Below, piece by piece: positions 21,476 through 33,120 of a stretch of 64,000 nucleotides of DNA (its first letter is position 1; each line of letters opens with the position of its first letter). The notes beneath the pieces were generated by a model, which was not told where the DNA came from, searched no databases, and saw nothing but the letters and a program-made list of their open reading frames with translations. This stretch comes from Periplaneta americana (lineage: Eukaryota; Arthropoda; Insecta; Blattodea; Blattidae), in the NCBI RefSeq assembly GCF_040183065.1, contig NC_091122.1:78546955-78610954 (forward strand), read 5' to 3'. Made by a program: the position numbers and the translations under genes.

Positions 21476-22695
21476 GCATGAATCTTAAACATTTTTCTTT
21501 CCGTGGAGATAATATTAGGCCCTCATTCAAGTCCTCAGAGACATAGGTTTCGTATGAGTTTGTGATATATATTATGTTGTTGGTGTCACTTTCTTGTAGG
21601 GGGTCCTGCAGACTGTTCCACTTGTGTACTACGATTCAGTTTTCAAGAAAATTGTCCAAGATATGGGGTTATTGCAGTTTATTAGAGATTAAAATTGTTT
21701 CCATTCATTCCTCTGTTGTTATTGGTACAGTGGTGGACTCCTACTCGATTTCCGCATCTTTTGGCTGATATGGCTCGTTCAAAGTAAGATGATCAGTTGT
21801 TGGTGCTATTGATTTGGCCACCTCAGTCTCCGGGGCTGTGTCGGTCTCTTCTTCCACAGCATTTTCCGCATTCGTATCCATATTCCGTTGTTTATGCCCA
21901 TCTATTATGATTTCTGTTCTATTACGAACTCTTCCCCACCCTCTGTCACTCTTGTTGAATTCAGTACATTACATGACCCTCCTCGTATGACGTCATTTAA
22001 CAGTGGCTTTCTTCCTGTGAAAGTAACAGGCAGACTAAACTTTTTATTCAGACACTGTGATCGTAGATGTGATTCTTCGTCACATACAGTATAGCTACGG
22101 ATGATCTGGATAATGTAATATGACCAGCATAGCCTGCAATGACGAGTTTGATTCATACATGTTTCTAAATCGCAATGCGAACACCGTTATGAACTAGGTA
22201 TTTGTATTGTGTACTCCAAATCTCAGAATCGACTGTCTAACAGTTTCACATGTTGCGGCAGAACGAATTACTCTTTTATCATATTATATTTCCGGGGGTA
22301 AGTTAAGTATTCGCACTGTAACTGTGTGCATCTGCACTCTGTAGAGCCACTTTCGTTATGGTTTCGTTATCATATTTAAGTTAACTGAATCTGCATCAAT
22401 TGATCATAATGAATGCTTACATTAATTTTATAAACGTAGAATGTTCCATTGAGTTGAACTGTATCACATGATGATTGATCTGATGTGATATATAATGATT
22501 CATCAATCCAATTATGGATTTCTAATGCCGACGGTCTCTGTGCTTCGGATGAAAAGACTATTGCCGCTGTATTTTTTTAATGGTAGCTATTGTTCTTCAT
22601 ATGTAAAATTTGAATAATAAAAATAAAATAAATAATACAGTAAAGAAAACTGTAGTCAATGCCATATATCCCGGTAATATTATGTTCTATGACAT
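21476..22695. other. unassigned
   Basis: Small ORFs without family resemblance. No terminal repeats found. Confidence 0.4.
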
Positions 22696-22699
22696 AATT

Positions 22700-22995
22700 A
22701 GGAATATTAAATTCAGACGTTTGAGGTGGGCAGGTCATGTAGCACGTATGGGTGAATCCAGAAATGCATGCATTATATTAGTTTGGGAGCTGGAGGGAAA
22801 AAGACCTTTGGGAAGGAGAGACGTAGATGGGAGGATAATATTAAAATGGATTTGAGGAAGGTGGGATATGATGGTAGGGACTAGATTAATTATGCTCAGG
22901 ATAGGGACTGAGGGCGAGCTTATGTGAGGGTGGCAATGAACCTCCGCGTTCCCTAAAAGGCATAAGTAAATAAGTAAGTGAGTGAGTAAGTAATA
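22700..22995 (+). mobile_element. 5'-truncated LINE 3' end with (TAAG)n tail
   Basis: FRRLRWAGHVARMGESRNA is read from about 22710, then GKRPLGRRDVDGRIILKWI, with a stop just after. The tail TGTGAGGGTGGCAATGAACC is the same as in the copies at 3256, 48685 and 51295. It ends in a TAAGTAAG repeat. Confidence 0.82.
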
Positions 22996-22999
22996 TGTT

Positions 23000-23240
23000 C
23001 TATGCTGAATTAAGGTAAGCGCATATTAGGACAGGCTGAACGCAGCGCACCCACCGTATTGCATCGTAAAAATCCTGAGGATCGCTGGCATGCAGTTTAT
23101 GTAAACTATCGCACATTGTTGACAGAGAGAACGGGCCGGAGCAGGGCGCTTGGTCGTATCGGCTGACAGGCGAATTTTTGCGCTTGGTCCGCTGCGGCAC
23201 GCCCTGACCCAGACACAGTGTGCGTTGGCAGGCAGAATCG
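23000..23240. other. GC-rich island, unassigned
   Basis: GC-rich against the AT-rich surroundings. A minus-strand frame of 66 codons runs through it but matches nothing I know. Confidence 0.4.
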
Positions 23241-23549
23241 CGGGCAGTTCGAAATAACTGGATTTATCTGTACGTTTTTAAGATCAAATCAGTTCAGGAA
23301 ATATATCATATCACAATATTTTAAGTAATTCAGAATGTTTATCAAATTACATTTTAAAATACTGGACAATTTTTTCCTCAAATTTAAGCAAATTTTGAAA
23401 AATAGTACCGTATGGAATCCTTTAATTATTCTTCTTTTCATACAGATATCACGATACGATATACTACTGTACGTTATGGTTGATTACTTTTATTGTTTCA
23501 TTTCCTCGTAAAATAGCAGTTGATATAGGCGTAAATAAAGTCTTTCATC

Positions 23550-23775
23550 CGAACTGTCCAGTTTTAACGCGGTGCGGTCGGTCGAAAACAGAAAGGAAAT
23601 CTTGTGTTGGGATGCGATGGGCTGGAGTCCGATATCTCCCTAGTGTGCGGTTGTATTTTTTGCGATACCATAAAACCCGATGCCCCCAGGGCAATAGTGC
23701 GCGCTTATTTTTAGAAATACGTAAACAGAGTTTACTGCACTGCACACCACTACCTTTTCTACAGAGCAACTGACT
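23550..23775. other. second GC-rich island, unassigned
   Basis: Open on both strands for 70-100 codons, which GC-rich sequence does by chance. Possibly a repeat; no ends seen. Confidence 0.35.
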
Positions 23776-23779
23776 TACT

Positions 23780-24455
23780 GGATGCTGGCTGAGAGATGAG
23801 TCGAAGTTAATGAAAATGATTAAAATTAGCTAGCAGAATAACATATTTTTTGTCAGATAAAGTTAACAATTCAACGAAAAAAAAAAAACTTGTACAGACG
23901 CTGTGTGCACCGGATATAAGGACGGTTGTTACAAAGAAATGTTATCATGGAGGAGACGAAAGTAGCTCACCTTTAGAACACTTTTTCTTAAACTATCTCC
24001 AACCCTCATAAATTACTCTAGAATTTTTAAAGGATTAGATTTGGACTGAAAGGAAGACGCTCTTAGGCCCTTAGGCCCTTAGTTAAAGGCCCATTAGGTT
24101 TCAATTATTATAACCCTGAGACGTTCCTAACTGTGCGTATTGGTAGTCGAACCAAAAAATCTTAATTTTTGCTATTCAATCTAGAAGATGGGCTACGGTA
24201 AATAATGTTGTCTGAAAGTGTTATTTTGCTTGGGCCAAAAGTATAGTACGGGTTTGCTAAGAAGTGGCAATGGAGAGTTTTCATAAAAGAAAAGTATTTT
24301 TGCTGGACAAAAGTACAATATGGCATTTCTACAAAGTAGGAGTAATGTACTGAATTTATTTTATCTATTCTTCAAGTCGTCCTCTAACTTCGTATTCACC
24401 AGACATTAAAATTATGTTCTGCAATCGCAAATTAAAAAATTTTTACTTTATTTTC
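23780..24455. other. no feature seen
   Basis: AT-rich, with a small direct repeat CTTAGGCCCTTAGGCCCTTA near 24061. Confidence 0.4.
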
Positions 24456-24460
24456 TCAGG

Positions 24461-24646
24461 TTATGTCACGCTTAGATCAATATCCAGCTCTTGAAAAATC
24501 GTTTCTACAACGGATTTTTCTTTTTGATGGCTCTGTATCAATTTATATAGTGACGGGTGACTTTTAGATATAATTGTCTGGAATCTGTTGTGCTGCGTCT
24601 CTATAGTAGCGTGAAATTGACTCCACAAATGGATACGAAGTAGCAT
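24461..24646 (-). pseudogene. possible MULE-type transposase C-terminal scrap
   Basis: ATIETQHNRFQTIISKSHPS followed by LYKLIQSHQKEKSVVETIFQ resembles the VEGWHNKFQ...HPxIWKFI..L..EQ stretch of Mutator-like transposases. Only 61 codons are present and the match is weak. Confidence 0.35.
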
Positions 24647-24649
24647 CTC

Positions 24650-25350
24650 GCCTTCCTATTCCATGTACCATGATGTACTGTATGTACGTTCTTTCAAAGT
24701 ACTTCGTAAATTAGTCATTTGCCTTTGGAATCATCTGACGATAGTACGGAAGGTGTCTGCAACATCCCCAATGGGAACAAATCGTAAACTTAAAATCTGA
24801 TTTTGGATTTGCAAGCAATTCTGTTTTCGCCATTGTTAATACTTCACTTTAACGATACTCGTTGGGAGAAGGTGTGATAGTGCTCCTAACGGTACTGTTT
24901 TCAACTTATGTTGAAATTGAACTAATTGCGGAGTGACAGTCCATTGATTACCTATCTACAGCTCACTTCAGCTGCACATTGCTGCGAAAAGCTTTCACTT
25001 TTTCTTGGGATTGCGGATGGCCATGAACGTTTGTCTTCAATATCTGGACATTAAAACCATCTGGGGCTATTATAATGACCCGTTCTGTGCAAATCGGTTT
25101 CATCCTACAAATCCAATGTACCCTTGTACGGCTACTGTTTCTTCAATGCAAATTATACGTGCACTCTATACTTTTAATTTTCACTACGTTAATAATCCTG
25201 GATCAATTTACTTGGGTCAATTTTCCTGTATAAATGATCCCATTGTACCTGGTGTGAAATGGCTGCTTCCAATCTATTAAGTTTGTTCTCTACATCATTA
25301 TTAGTTCTAATTTATGTTAAATCGGAATAATCTTAGTACGGTAATTAACT
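24650..25350. other. unassigned
   Basis: A 91-codon frame at 25005-25280 shows no family pattern. Confidence 0.35.
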
Positions 25351-25354
25351 TGTA

Positions 25355-25995
25355 CAGGGAATATCTTTTAACTGTCCCCGAGAATTGGAATTTCTCGGTC
25401 GCGGCCGCAGAGCGACTGTCTCCCGCTATGGATGCACCTACTGTTCGCCTGGCAGGCAATCAATGTAACTTACAGTTATTTATACTTACCCAGCTCAAAT
25501 TTTATGCTCTAAATGTCCCCCATTGACTCCTACACATTGCTGACACCTTCTTATAAAGTTATTATTAACTTTCACAAGTTCAGCAGCACTAATTGACTCC
25601 ATTTAAGCTCTAATGTAGTCTTTTACTATCATTTATTGTACCTGTTTTTCTTTCTTTTATTTTTTATCTAGATTTTTATTATCTTTACACAAGGTACGGG
25701 TCTGTGTGGAAATTTCTGTCGCGTTTTCGCACAAGATTTTCTGTATTTTATGTAAGTATTATAAATATACATACGATCACGTAATGGAAATGGCATTGGA
25801 ACTGAATACTTAACACACTAACTAATTAGGCACAGCTTAGAAACTGAAGATCAATGGAGTAGGCTATGCATCCGCCCCGTACGGCACCCAGTATAGCTAG
25901 CACTGAGACCGCCAACCGGAAACTGCGTGTTAGTCACAAGGTCGCCTGGGAGCGGGAAACGGCAACGCTCAGGGACAGTTAAAAGATATTCCCTG
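25355..25995 (-). mobile_element. Tc1/mariner deletion derivative (641 bp)
   Basis: Perfect inverted ends begin CAGGGAATATCTTTTAACTG and extend to the TCCC beyond. TA flanks lie at 25353-25354 and 25996-25997. Just inside the left end the minus strand reads ELVKVNNNFIRRCQQCVGVN and GGHLEH, the C-terminus of an IS630/mariner-class transposase. The rest of the gene is gone. Confidence 0.83.
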
Positions 25996-25999
25996 TACT

Positions 26000-26414
26000 T
26001 ATTTATCAATGTCTCACATATTTGGGAGTTGTATTGGTAGAGCAGTAGTAATTTATATTTAACGATGCGTAAGTAATTCAGCGTTAAATTGAATGTCTGC
26101 GAGAAATATTGACAAACTTTTATTTTCATACTTTCTACCAGCAACAAGGTTATTTTATGTAAATATACGAAACGGTATCCATAGCTTTATTTCTCTTCAC
26201 ATGCTGAGTATTTGATCACGCATTAAATGAAATCATTGTCCTCGGTCGGATGTTCTTCCTCTGAAAATCATCATTATATTCTGTGTGTCTTTGTAATGAG
26301 ATAATATATTACTCCATTAATAAGTATGCATTCATTCCTAGCCTAATCCCGTTTAAAGAAATACTGATTTAATTTTAATTTAAAGTTTTTCCGTTGCAAA
26401 TAATGTAACATAAT
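26000..26414. other. no feature seen
   Basis: AT-rich spacer. Confidence 0.4.
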
Positions 26415-26422
26415 TTCATCTT

Positions 26423-26682
26423 TTTTATTTTCTTTTACTTGGTTATTTAACGACGCTGTATCAAGTACTGGGTTATTTAACGACAATGGAATTGATGATA
26501 GCGAAATAGTAGGCATACTTGGCGAGATGACGCAGAGGATTCACTAGATTATCTGACATTCGCTTTATTGTTGGGAAAACCTCGGAAAAATCTAACAAGG
26601 TAATGAGCCCATGAGGTAATGCAGCTCACGCCCAAGCGCAACTCCGGATCGGTAGGTCAACTGAGCTAGGTCGGTGACTATG
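26423..26682 (-). mobile_element. tRNA-derived SINE
   Basis: Same family as 7638-7897: the 3' end TTAAATAACCAAGTAAAAGA, the body CCTTGTTAGATTTTTCCGAG, and a decayed tRNA head on the right. The likely duplication is TTCATCTT at 26415-26422 and 26683-26690. Confidence 0.82.
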
Positions 26683-26759
26683 TTCATCTTATTATCATTA
26701 TATTTTATTGTTGATCTTCTGAGAAATATATATTTTTTACAGGGTGAAGTGGTCTAGAA

Positions 26760-28608
26760 GAATTGCTCCCAAACGTTTGAGTATTACGGACCTCTTGAAG
26801 CTCATATTTGATTTTGGCGGACCCCCAATTTTTTTTTTTGTATAATTTAGGATTGTAATCATGTTCCAGTCATTAAACATTTGCATAATATAGTGAATTA
26901 AACACTGTTAATAACTTTTCAGCGATATTACATTTTAGTTAGTAGTTGTTTTAATGTAGTCTTAAAATATAATAGGCTACAAGGTTATTTCACGTTATAT
27001 AATGTATTTTCTATGAAAAGTTAAACCAGTTTGTTATACTTACCACAAGGTTATCAGTGGGACGGTCGAAATATTAAACCAGTTTTTTTATACTTGTCAT
27101 AAGGTTATCAGTGAGATGGTTGATGTCTTTGCTGAGAGACATTAAACTAGATTTTAGACTTCCATTAAGTTATCAGTGGAATGGTTGATGTCTTACTATG
27201 GAACATTAAATCAGTTTTTCAGGCTTTCATTTGGTTATGAGTGGGCATGATTGATGTCTTTGCTGTGAAACAGTAAACCAGTTTTTTAACTTCCATAAGG
27301 TTATCAGTGGGATGGTTGATGTCTTTGCTGTGAAAAGTGGCACCAGTTTGTTGGACTTACCATAAGGTTATCAGTGAGTTGGTTGACGCCTGTGCTGTGA
27401 AATATTAAACCCGTGTTTTATACTTCTCATAAGGTTATCAGTGGGATGGTTGATGTCTTTGATTGTACAACATTAAACCAGTTTTTTATGCTTATCATAA
27501 GGTTAGCAATGGTAATGGTTGATGTGTTTGCTGTGAAACAGTGAACTAGGTTTCTTTTTAGATTTCCATAAGTTTATCAGTGGGATGGTTGAAGTCTTCG
27601 CTCTAAAAAGAGACTAGTTTTTTAGACTTACCATAAGGTGGGATGGTTGACGACTGTGCTGTGAAATATTAAACCAATTTTTATACCATAAGTTTATTAG
27701 TGTGATGGTTGATGTCTTTGCTGTGAAACATTAAACTAGTTTTTTTAGACTTGCATAAGGTTATCACTGAGAATGGTTGATGTCATTGCTGTGAAACATT
27801 AAACCAATTTTTTTTTCCATAACGTTATCAATGCAATGGTATGGACGATGTTACTTTGCGAAACATGGATCAAATTGTAGATACTCTAAGTCCCAAATGT
27901 ATCACTACATTGAGTTTACTTCTATAATTATGTGTTCTTAAAGAAGACAGAGTAGTAGAAAATGTGCTCTACACAAGTATGCTGATACAAATGTCATGTT
28001 GTATTGCAATTCGAATAACATCGCTATACTACAGTATATGGATAGTGTATGCATGCAACCAAGATTGTAACAGGGGCGTTTTAGGAAACACGATTTTAAG
28101 ATCGAAATAAAAGGTATTCCTAATAATGATAACATTTGATACAATTCTAATGTCAATCAATGATGCTGTTTTTATACCTCCAAAGATATCAGATGAGAAT
28201 TCATCATCACGTGATGCTAAAAATCACTGAGAGTGAAAAATGAATTGAATTTCCGATTGATGAGTGAGATCACAAATTTAATTTCTTTATCGTTCTTTCA
28301 GCTTTATTCTGAATCGTAAACGCAGCGAAATTGGACCCTGAAGATTAGAATTTAAGAAACTAAAATTATTGGAGAGGTACTCAGGATTTTTAAGCCAAAA
28401 AGATCCCTTAGGCGAACTTATTCTCGTTAAACTCTTTGTCTCAAAAGTCTGACATAAAATATTGTAGGAAACTGATAAAAATCAGAGAACCTGATGAAGT
28501 TAAACCCAGTTAAAATACGCTTTTAAAAACACACCTTAGTTCCACGGACCCCTTTCAAATTGCTCAAGAACTCCAAGGGATTCGAGGACCACTATTTCGG
28601 AACCGTTG
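26760..28608. mobile_element. non-autonomous hAT with internal minisatellite
   Basis: The ends are imperfectly inverted (GAATTGCTCCCAAACG; reversed right end CAACGGTTCCGAAATAG). Subterminal ACGGACC and GGTCCGTGG stretches match the CAGTGGTTCCCAAAC type of hAT. GTCTAGAA (26752-26759) and GTCTAGAG (28609-28616) form an 8-bp duplication with one change. No transposase gene is seen. Confidence 0.72.
26995..27855. repeat. minisatellite of about 13 units (50-75 bp)
   Basis: The core AAGGTTATCAGTGGGATGG, followed by TTGATGTCTTTGCTGTGAAA and CATTAAACCAGTTTTTTA, recurs. Units start near 27050, 27102, 27170, 27233, 27299, 27368, 27434, 27501, 27573, 27635, 27692, 27759 and 27822. Confidence 0.92.
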
Positions 28609-28737
28609 GTCTAGAGAATCTACTATGTCATTAATAAAGATAATTTTTAAAATGTACTTCATCCGAAAATTTTTACCTAAATAAAATGTAAGAGGATCCA
28701 GTAAGGGTTTACACACGTCAGACTTTAAATTGCAATA

Positions 28738-30484
28738 GGGTAAACATTGGTAATTTCATGGCAGTGGTTACTTCGTGATACTTTTTCTTTGCTCTTTTGT
28801 GAACCAACCAATGGTGTTACGAGACCCAAATTTCCTCCAAGGGATTGCATATATTGTCCAGTTTCCAGAAACATACAGCTAAGCTTTGTGTGACTATTGT
28901 AGTTGCTTCAGTGAGATTTTATGTTTGGAGAGAGCAAGTTTGCGTCGACTTCTCAGGCGTACAAACGTTGTGGATGTTTGTAATTACATTACAGGCTTAT
29001 TACTAAAGGTAAGCATATTATATTTGGTACAAAGATTTATTGTATCTTCATGATATTTTTGGAAATGTTTTTGGAATTTTAGATACATCTATAGTCGCCA
29101 TATAGGCTTAGCTTTACTGATAGAAATCTTAGCTGTTTGAGGCGAAATTTTGTTGAGCATTAAGTGTTACATTTTATACTATTTTAAAAATTGTATTACA
29201 ATAGGAATTTTATAAATTTGAAGACAAGATGTGATAACAAAAAAGAAAACGGAGACGCAATGGGTTCAGTGTAGCTTCTGTTGGATTTGTTATCATGCTA
29301 AGTGTCAATGATAAGTGCTAGATGACTTACTTGCAAGAATTGTGACAGAAGATGGAACATGGCTCCACCATTTTGGACCGGATACAGAAGCAGACAATGG
29401 AGTGGCATCATGCAAATTCACCAAAGAAATAGAAATTCAAAAGTACACCTTCGGCAGGAAACGTTATGGCTACTGTATTTTTCGATTCAGTACTCTTGCT
29501 TGTGGACATCATGCCACACGGAACCACCATTAATTCTGACGGGTATGTTGCAACTCTTAAGAAACTTCAAGCTCGACTGAGTCGTGTTCGACGACATCGG
29601 GAGAAGCAGGATGTCCTGCTATTGCACAACAACGCACAGCCATATGTCAGCCACAAGACCAAAGACCAGCTTAGAAAATTCGGATAGACAACACTGAAAC
29701 AGCCGCCTTACAGTCCTGAACTGGTACCGTGCGATTACCATCCCTTTGGTAAACTGAAGGATCCCTTCGCGGAACGAGGTTAGAAGATGACTCCCTTGCG
29801 CACGCTGCTAAAAAGTGGCTCAGACGTCTTGGTCCAGACTTTTACCGTGCTGGTCTACAGGCCCTCGTTCCTAGGTTACGTAAGGCAGTTGAAAGGGACG
29901 GGGATTATGTGGAAAAGTGATATTTTGTTCCTTAAGGATGCATCTACATTCTGTGAAAGTAGCAAAGCTGTAGGATAAGAATATAATTTTAAGCAAACGT
30001 TATGCATTACTTTTGGAGTTACCCTAGTACTATAGGCTATAGTAAAGTCCGTAATGAAATTGTTCACCCTTTCAGGGCAAAGAAGATCCCTTTTCAATTT
30101 CAATTTTTACTTTGATTTCATTCTTATTATGTGTTGATATGTATTTCTATGTTTTCTTGCTGTGAATATTAGACGGAATTACTATGTTTGAAGTCTTGTA
30201 ACAATAAATGAGAATTTCATTTGACTTTAATGAATTTTTCCACAAGTCTTCTACCTCTCACGAAATTATCAATGCAATATCACGAAATTACCAAGGTTAT
30301 CACGAAATAACCAACCTTTCAGCTTAAGTTGTACAAGTGGTTTTTGGCACATATTGAAGAACGTATCCAACCTTTTATGTCTCCAGATTTGTACAGCAGA
30401 AAAAATCAGAATAAGGATATATTTACACATTTGCATTTTAAATTAGTTTTCATGAAATTATCACGAAATTACCAATGTTTACCC
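28738..30484 (+). mobile_element. TA-flanked TIR element carrying a mariner gene remnant
   Basis: The left end is GGGTAAACATTGGTAATTTC; the right end, reversed, is the same 20 bases. TA lies at 28736-28737 and 30485-30486. Subterminal copies of ATCACGAAATTACC occur at 30258-30320 and near the right end, and two reversed copies lie at the left end. The coding remnant at 29310-29925 may be its own or an unrelated insertion. Confidence 0.72.
29310..29925 (+). pseudogene. mariner transposase, C-terminal two thirds
   Basis: It starts in the IVTEDGTWLHHFGP stretch (the usual GDETW with Asp-Glu now EDGT). Then MATVFFDSVLLLVDIMPHGT (29466), TINSDGYVATLKKLQARLSR and DVLLLHNNAQPYVSHKTKDQ follow. The second catalytic Asp (HDNA in the family) is now Asn. 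A frame change follows, then PPYSPELVPCDYHPFGKLKD (about 29702-29760). The N-terminal HTH region is absent. Two of three catalytic positions are altered, so it is inactive. Confidence 0.83.
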
Positions 30485-30489
30485 TATAG

Positions 30490-31705
30490 CCTATTGTATT
30501 CAAACTTGAAATGTATACATAATGACTCTTCCTCTTATTAAATTCGTCTTCCATAACATTCGTCTTCTGCACTTCTTCTCTACTTACTCTCATAACCACT
30601 ACATGCGTAAGCTCTGGCATAAAAATAAAGAAATCCATTACACACAAACCTATTTGTTTCATTAATGATGTTTTTAATAAATTCGTTGTGCAAAACTGTA
30701 ACAGATCCATATCAATGTTCAAAATAATATTCTGGAATTCTATTTAATAATAATGTGATAAAAACCCGAAAAAAGTATCAAGTGGGCTTATATGTTTTTG
30801 TAAACTTATCTCAATACATAATTCTGCATACGAACAATTTTCAGCATGCGCTACATTTCTCTCAAGGGCGCAGCTGTGCCACACATAGATTGTAAAGTTG
30901 TCCTGCCTGAATAAACTATGAATGTTCGTATTCATTGCGGGAATCTCAGCTCTGTGACCAACGGGCATCCCATCTTCAATGTTCCACATTACTAGATAGT
31001 ACAACTTTGCCACTTTCAGAGAGTACAAATATCAGATTGCCATCTGGACGGATTTATTAACTCACATGGCATGGTTAGCTCTAGTCAGAGGTTCGATTCC
31101 AGCATGAAATTATGTAATGCCATAGCATTATAGCCTAAGCTAAATTCGTCCATGTTATTTTAGTTTTTTTATTGCTAAATTAAATATGTATAAATATGGC
31201 GACAAGGATGCACGTCACTTACACTTTAAAACATGCCTACAAGTCATGGGTAATACTGATAGTCCCACGTGTTACTGGATGAAGCTGGTTGGAAATTGCG
31301 CTCTGGTTCCAAAGTAGACCTACTGTACAGGAAGGGGAATGAACTAGTCAATACTGTACTTGCCTGTGAGCTGTCTGTTCAATCTCTGTGTATGGTCTCG
31401 GAATGAGTCAAATTAATAAACTTAAGTACTTTAAGCAAGAAGAAGAAAAATACTATGATGACCTAATGAAAAACAGTCTTCTAATTCACACGATGTGGAG
31501 CTCGATGCCTGTCATTAGTCTTAAATAGACTTCACTGAAAAATAGGATTAAATCTTTCAGAAAGACTGAAATCTGAAGCAGGTAAATAGAAATTCATTTA
31601 TTTACTGACATACGTAGTTTTATTAATTACTGTTATTTACTCTTTCTGGGGTTGCTAGAGTGTTATAAGTAAAGCAATTTATACTGAATTTTCCTTTTTG
31701 ATTTG
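30490..31705. other. unassigned; one tRNA-like B box
   Basis: GAGGTTCGATTCC near 31088-31100 after TGGTTAGCTCTAGTC is a possible SINE head. No gene is recognised. Confidence 0.35.
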
Positions 31706-31711
31706 GCAATA

Positions 31712-31712
31712 A

Positions 31713-31762
<50 letters not shown>

Positions 31763-31920
31763 TATTATTATTATTATTATTAATTCAGTCACTCATCCAT
31801 CCATTCATCCACCCACCCACCCATCCATCCACCCACCCACCCATCCATCCATCCATTCACGCACCCACCCACCTATCCATCCATCCATATCCCCATTCAG
31901 CCATCCATCCATCCAAGTAC
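31712..31920. repeat. (ATT)n then (CCAT/CCAC)n microsatellites
   Basis: About 70 bp of ATT units with one interruption, then about 120 bp of mixed CCAT and CCAC units. The Trp/Gly-rich ORF read on the minus strand is an artefact of the repeat. Confidence 0.93.
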
Positions 31921-31960
31921 AGTCGAACCTCCGTAAAACGAAAACCGATATAAAGATGAA
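31921..31960 (+). mobile_element. possible pogo-type terminus
   Basis: CAGTCGAACCTCCGTAAAAC is typical of pogo/Tigger inverted ends. No partner end was found, so this is an orphan. Confidence 0.4.
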
Positions 31961-32395
31961 TTCTGTGGCAACGATAAATTTTGTCGGTCCCGATGTATTT
32001 CTCATTTTTTAAATATGTTTTATCAATCATTACAATGGTGGTAAAATGTTGGAAAAACGCCGATGGAACGATGAAAATATTATAATATGTATTTTTTTAT
32101 TTACTTTGTTTATATGTTAAATACTTCACATTTCATTTGGTATCACTTCCTTAAACATATTTTCCCGTTATTTTGTCTATCCTCTTTCATACTTTTGTTG
32201 ACCCATCTTGGCATTCTGCGTAAGAAATGTGATATAAACGCTACGGCTTGAAGGGCGCGTGACCCTAACAGGATAAGACAAAGGTTCCTGCCACTGACTT
32301 TTTTTTTTGTTACTTCTGAATTCAGTATTTTATTATCATTTACTTTAACTGACAATTCAATGATTAACAATTTATCTTTTCAGCTGTTTTTTACA
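31961..32395. other. no feature seen
   Basis: AT-rich spacer. Confidence 0.4.
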
Positions 32396-32397
32396 TT

Positions 32398-32560
32398 CAA
32401 AGACACTTGGTACAGTACATAAAGTCCAATGCTAAAAAAAAAAGTCCAGAGACATTTCGCACAATGCATGTCGTCCAACGATAAAAACGTCCAGACACAT
32501 TTGGTACAATGTATATGGTCAGTGCCGTATATTTCATACAACGCATAAGATCCAATATGT
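32398..32560 (-). repeat. minisatellite array A (inverted partner of 34760-35350)
   Basis: About three units. On the minus strand each reads like ATACATTGTACCAAATGT, TCTGGACGTTTTTATCGTTG and GAC. The frame through it repeats IVPNVSGRFYRWTT. Confidence 0.75.
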
Positions 32561-33086
32561 TTACAGGGTGGAAGGGAACTGATACACTAATATTTAAGTT
32601 GTGATTCAACATGTTAAATATAACAAATCTTTCATCACACTTTTCCTTCGATGAAGCACCGTTAAGCAAGAATGTTTGCAGCGCTCTATTGCGGTAATGG
32701 CCCGAGAGAAATGGATGATTACTATGAAATCAGATAGGTAAAAATAATCTGAATAGTTAATGTATTGTATTTTTTTTTTTCAAATTAAACAGTTTTCCCA
32801 TGAATTTAAATTGAATAATTGCGAAAATCGTTAAAACAATAAATCTTGCAATGAACGACACTGTCGCGCGTCAACGACTAAGTAGATCATAGGGAGATGG
32901 AAGGCGAGGAGTGCACGCCGCGCTTGCTAGATAGCTGTGCTGTTGCCAAATGTTTCATAGAAACATAAGGATATCCTCTAAAACGATTAATGTTAGAGAA
33001 AAAATATATTTACATTTTTCAAATCCCTCCTCATATCTATTACACTGTTTCATTTTGGTGCAGAGATTACCATCCATTCTGTATAG

Positions 33087-33120
<34 letters not shown>

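Noticed and set aside
26995..27855. CRISPR-like array (repeats with spacers)
   Set aside because: Whole units are diverged copies of each other with no constant repeat and no unique spacers; it is a minisatellite in eukaryotic DNA.
31805..32005. Trp/Gly-rich protein on the minus strand
   Set aside because: It is only the translation of the (CCAT/CCAC)n microsatellite.
33086..33115. cruciform or terminator hairpin
   Set aside because: It is a simple (TA)n microsatellite; self-complementarity is trivial.
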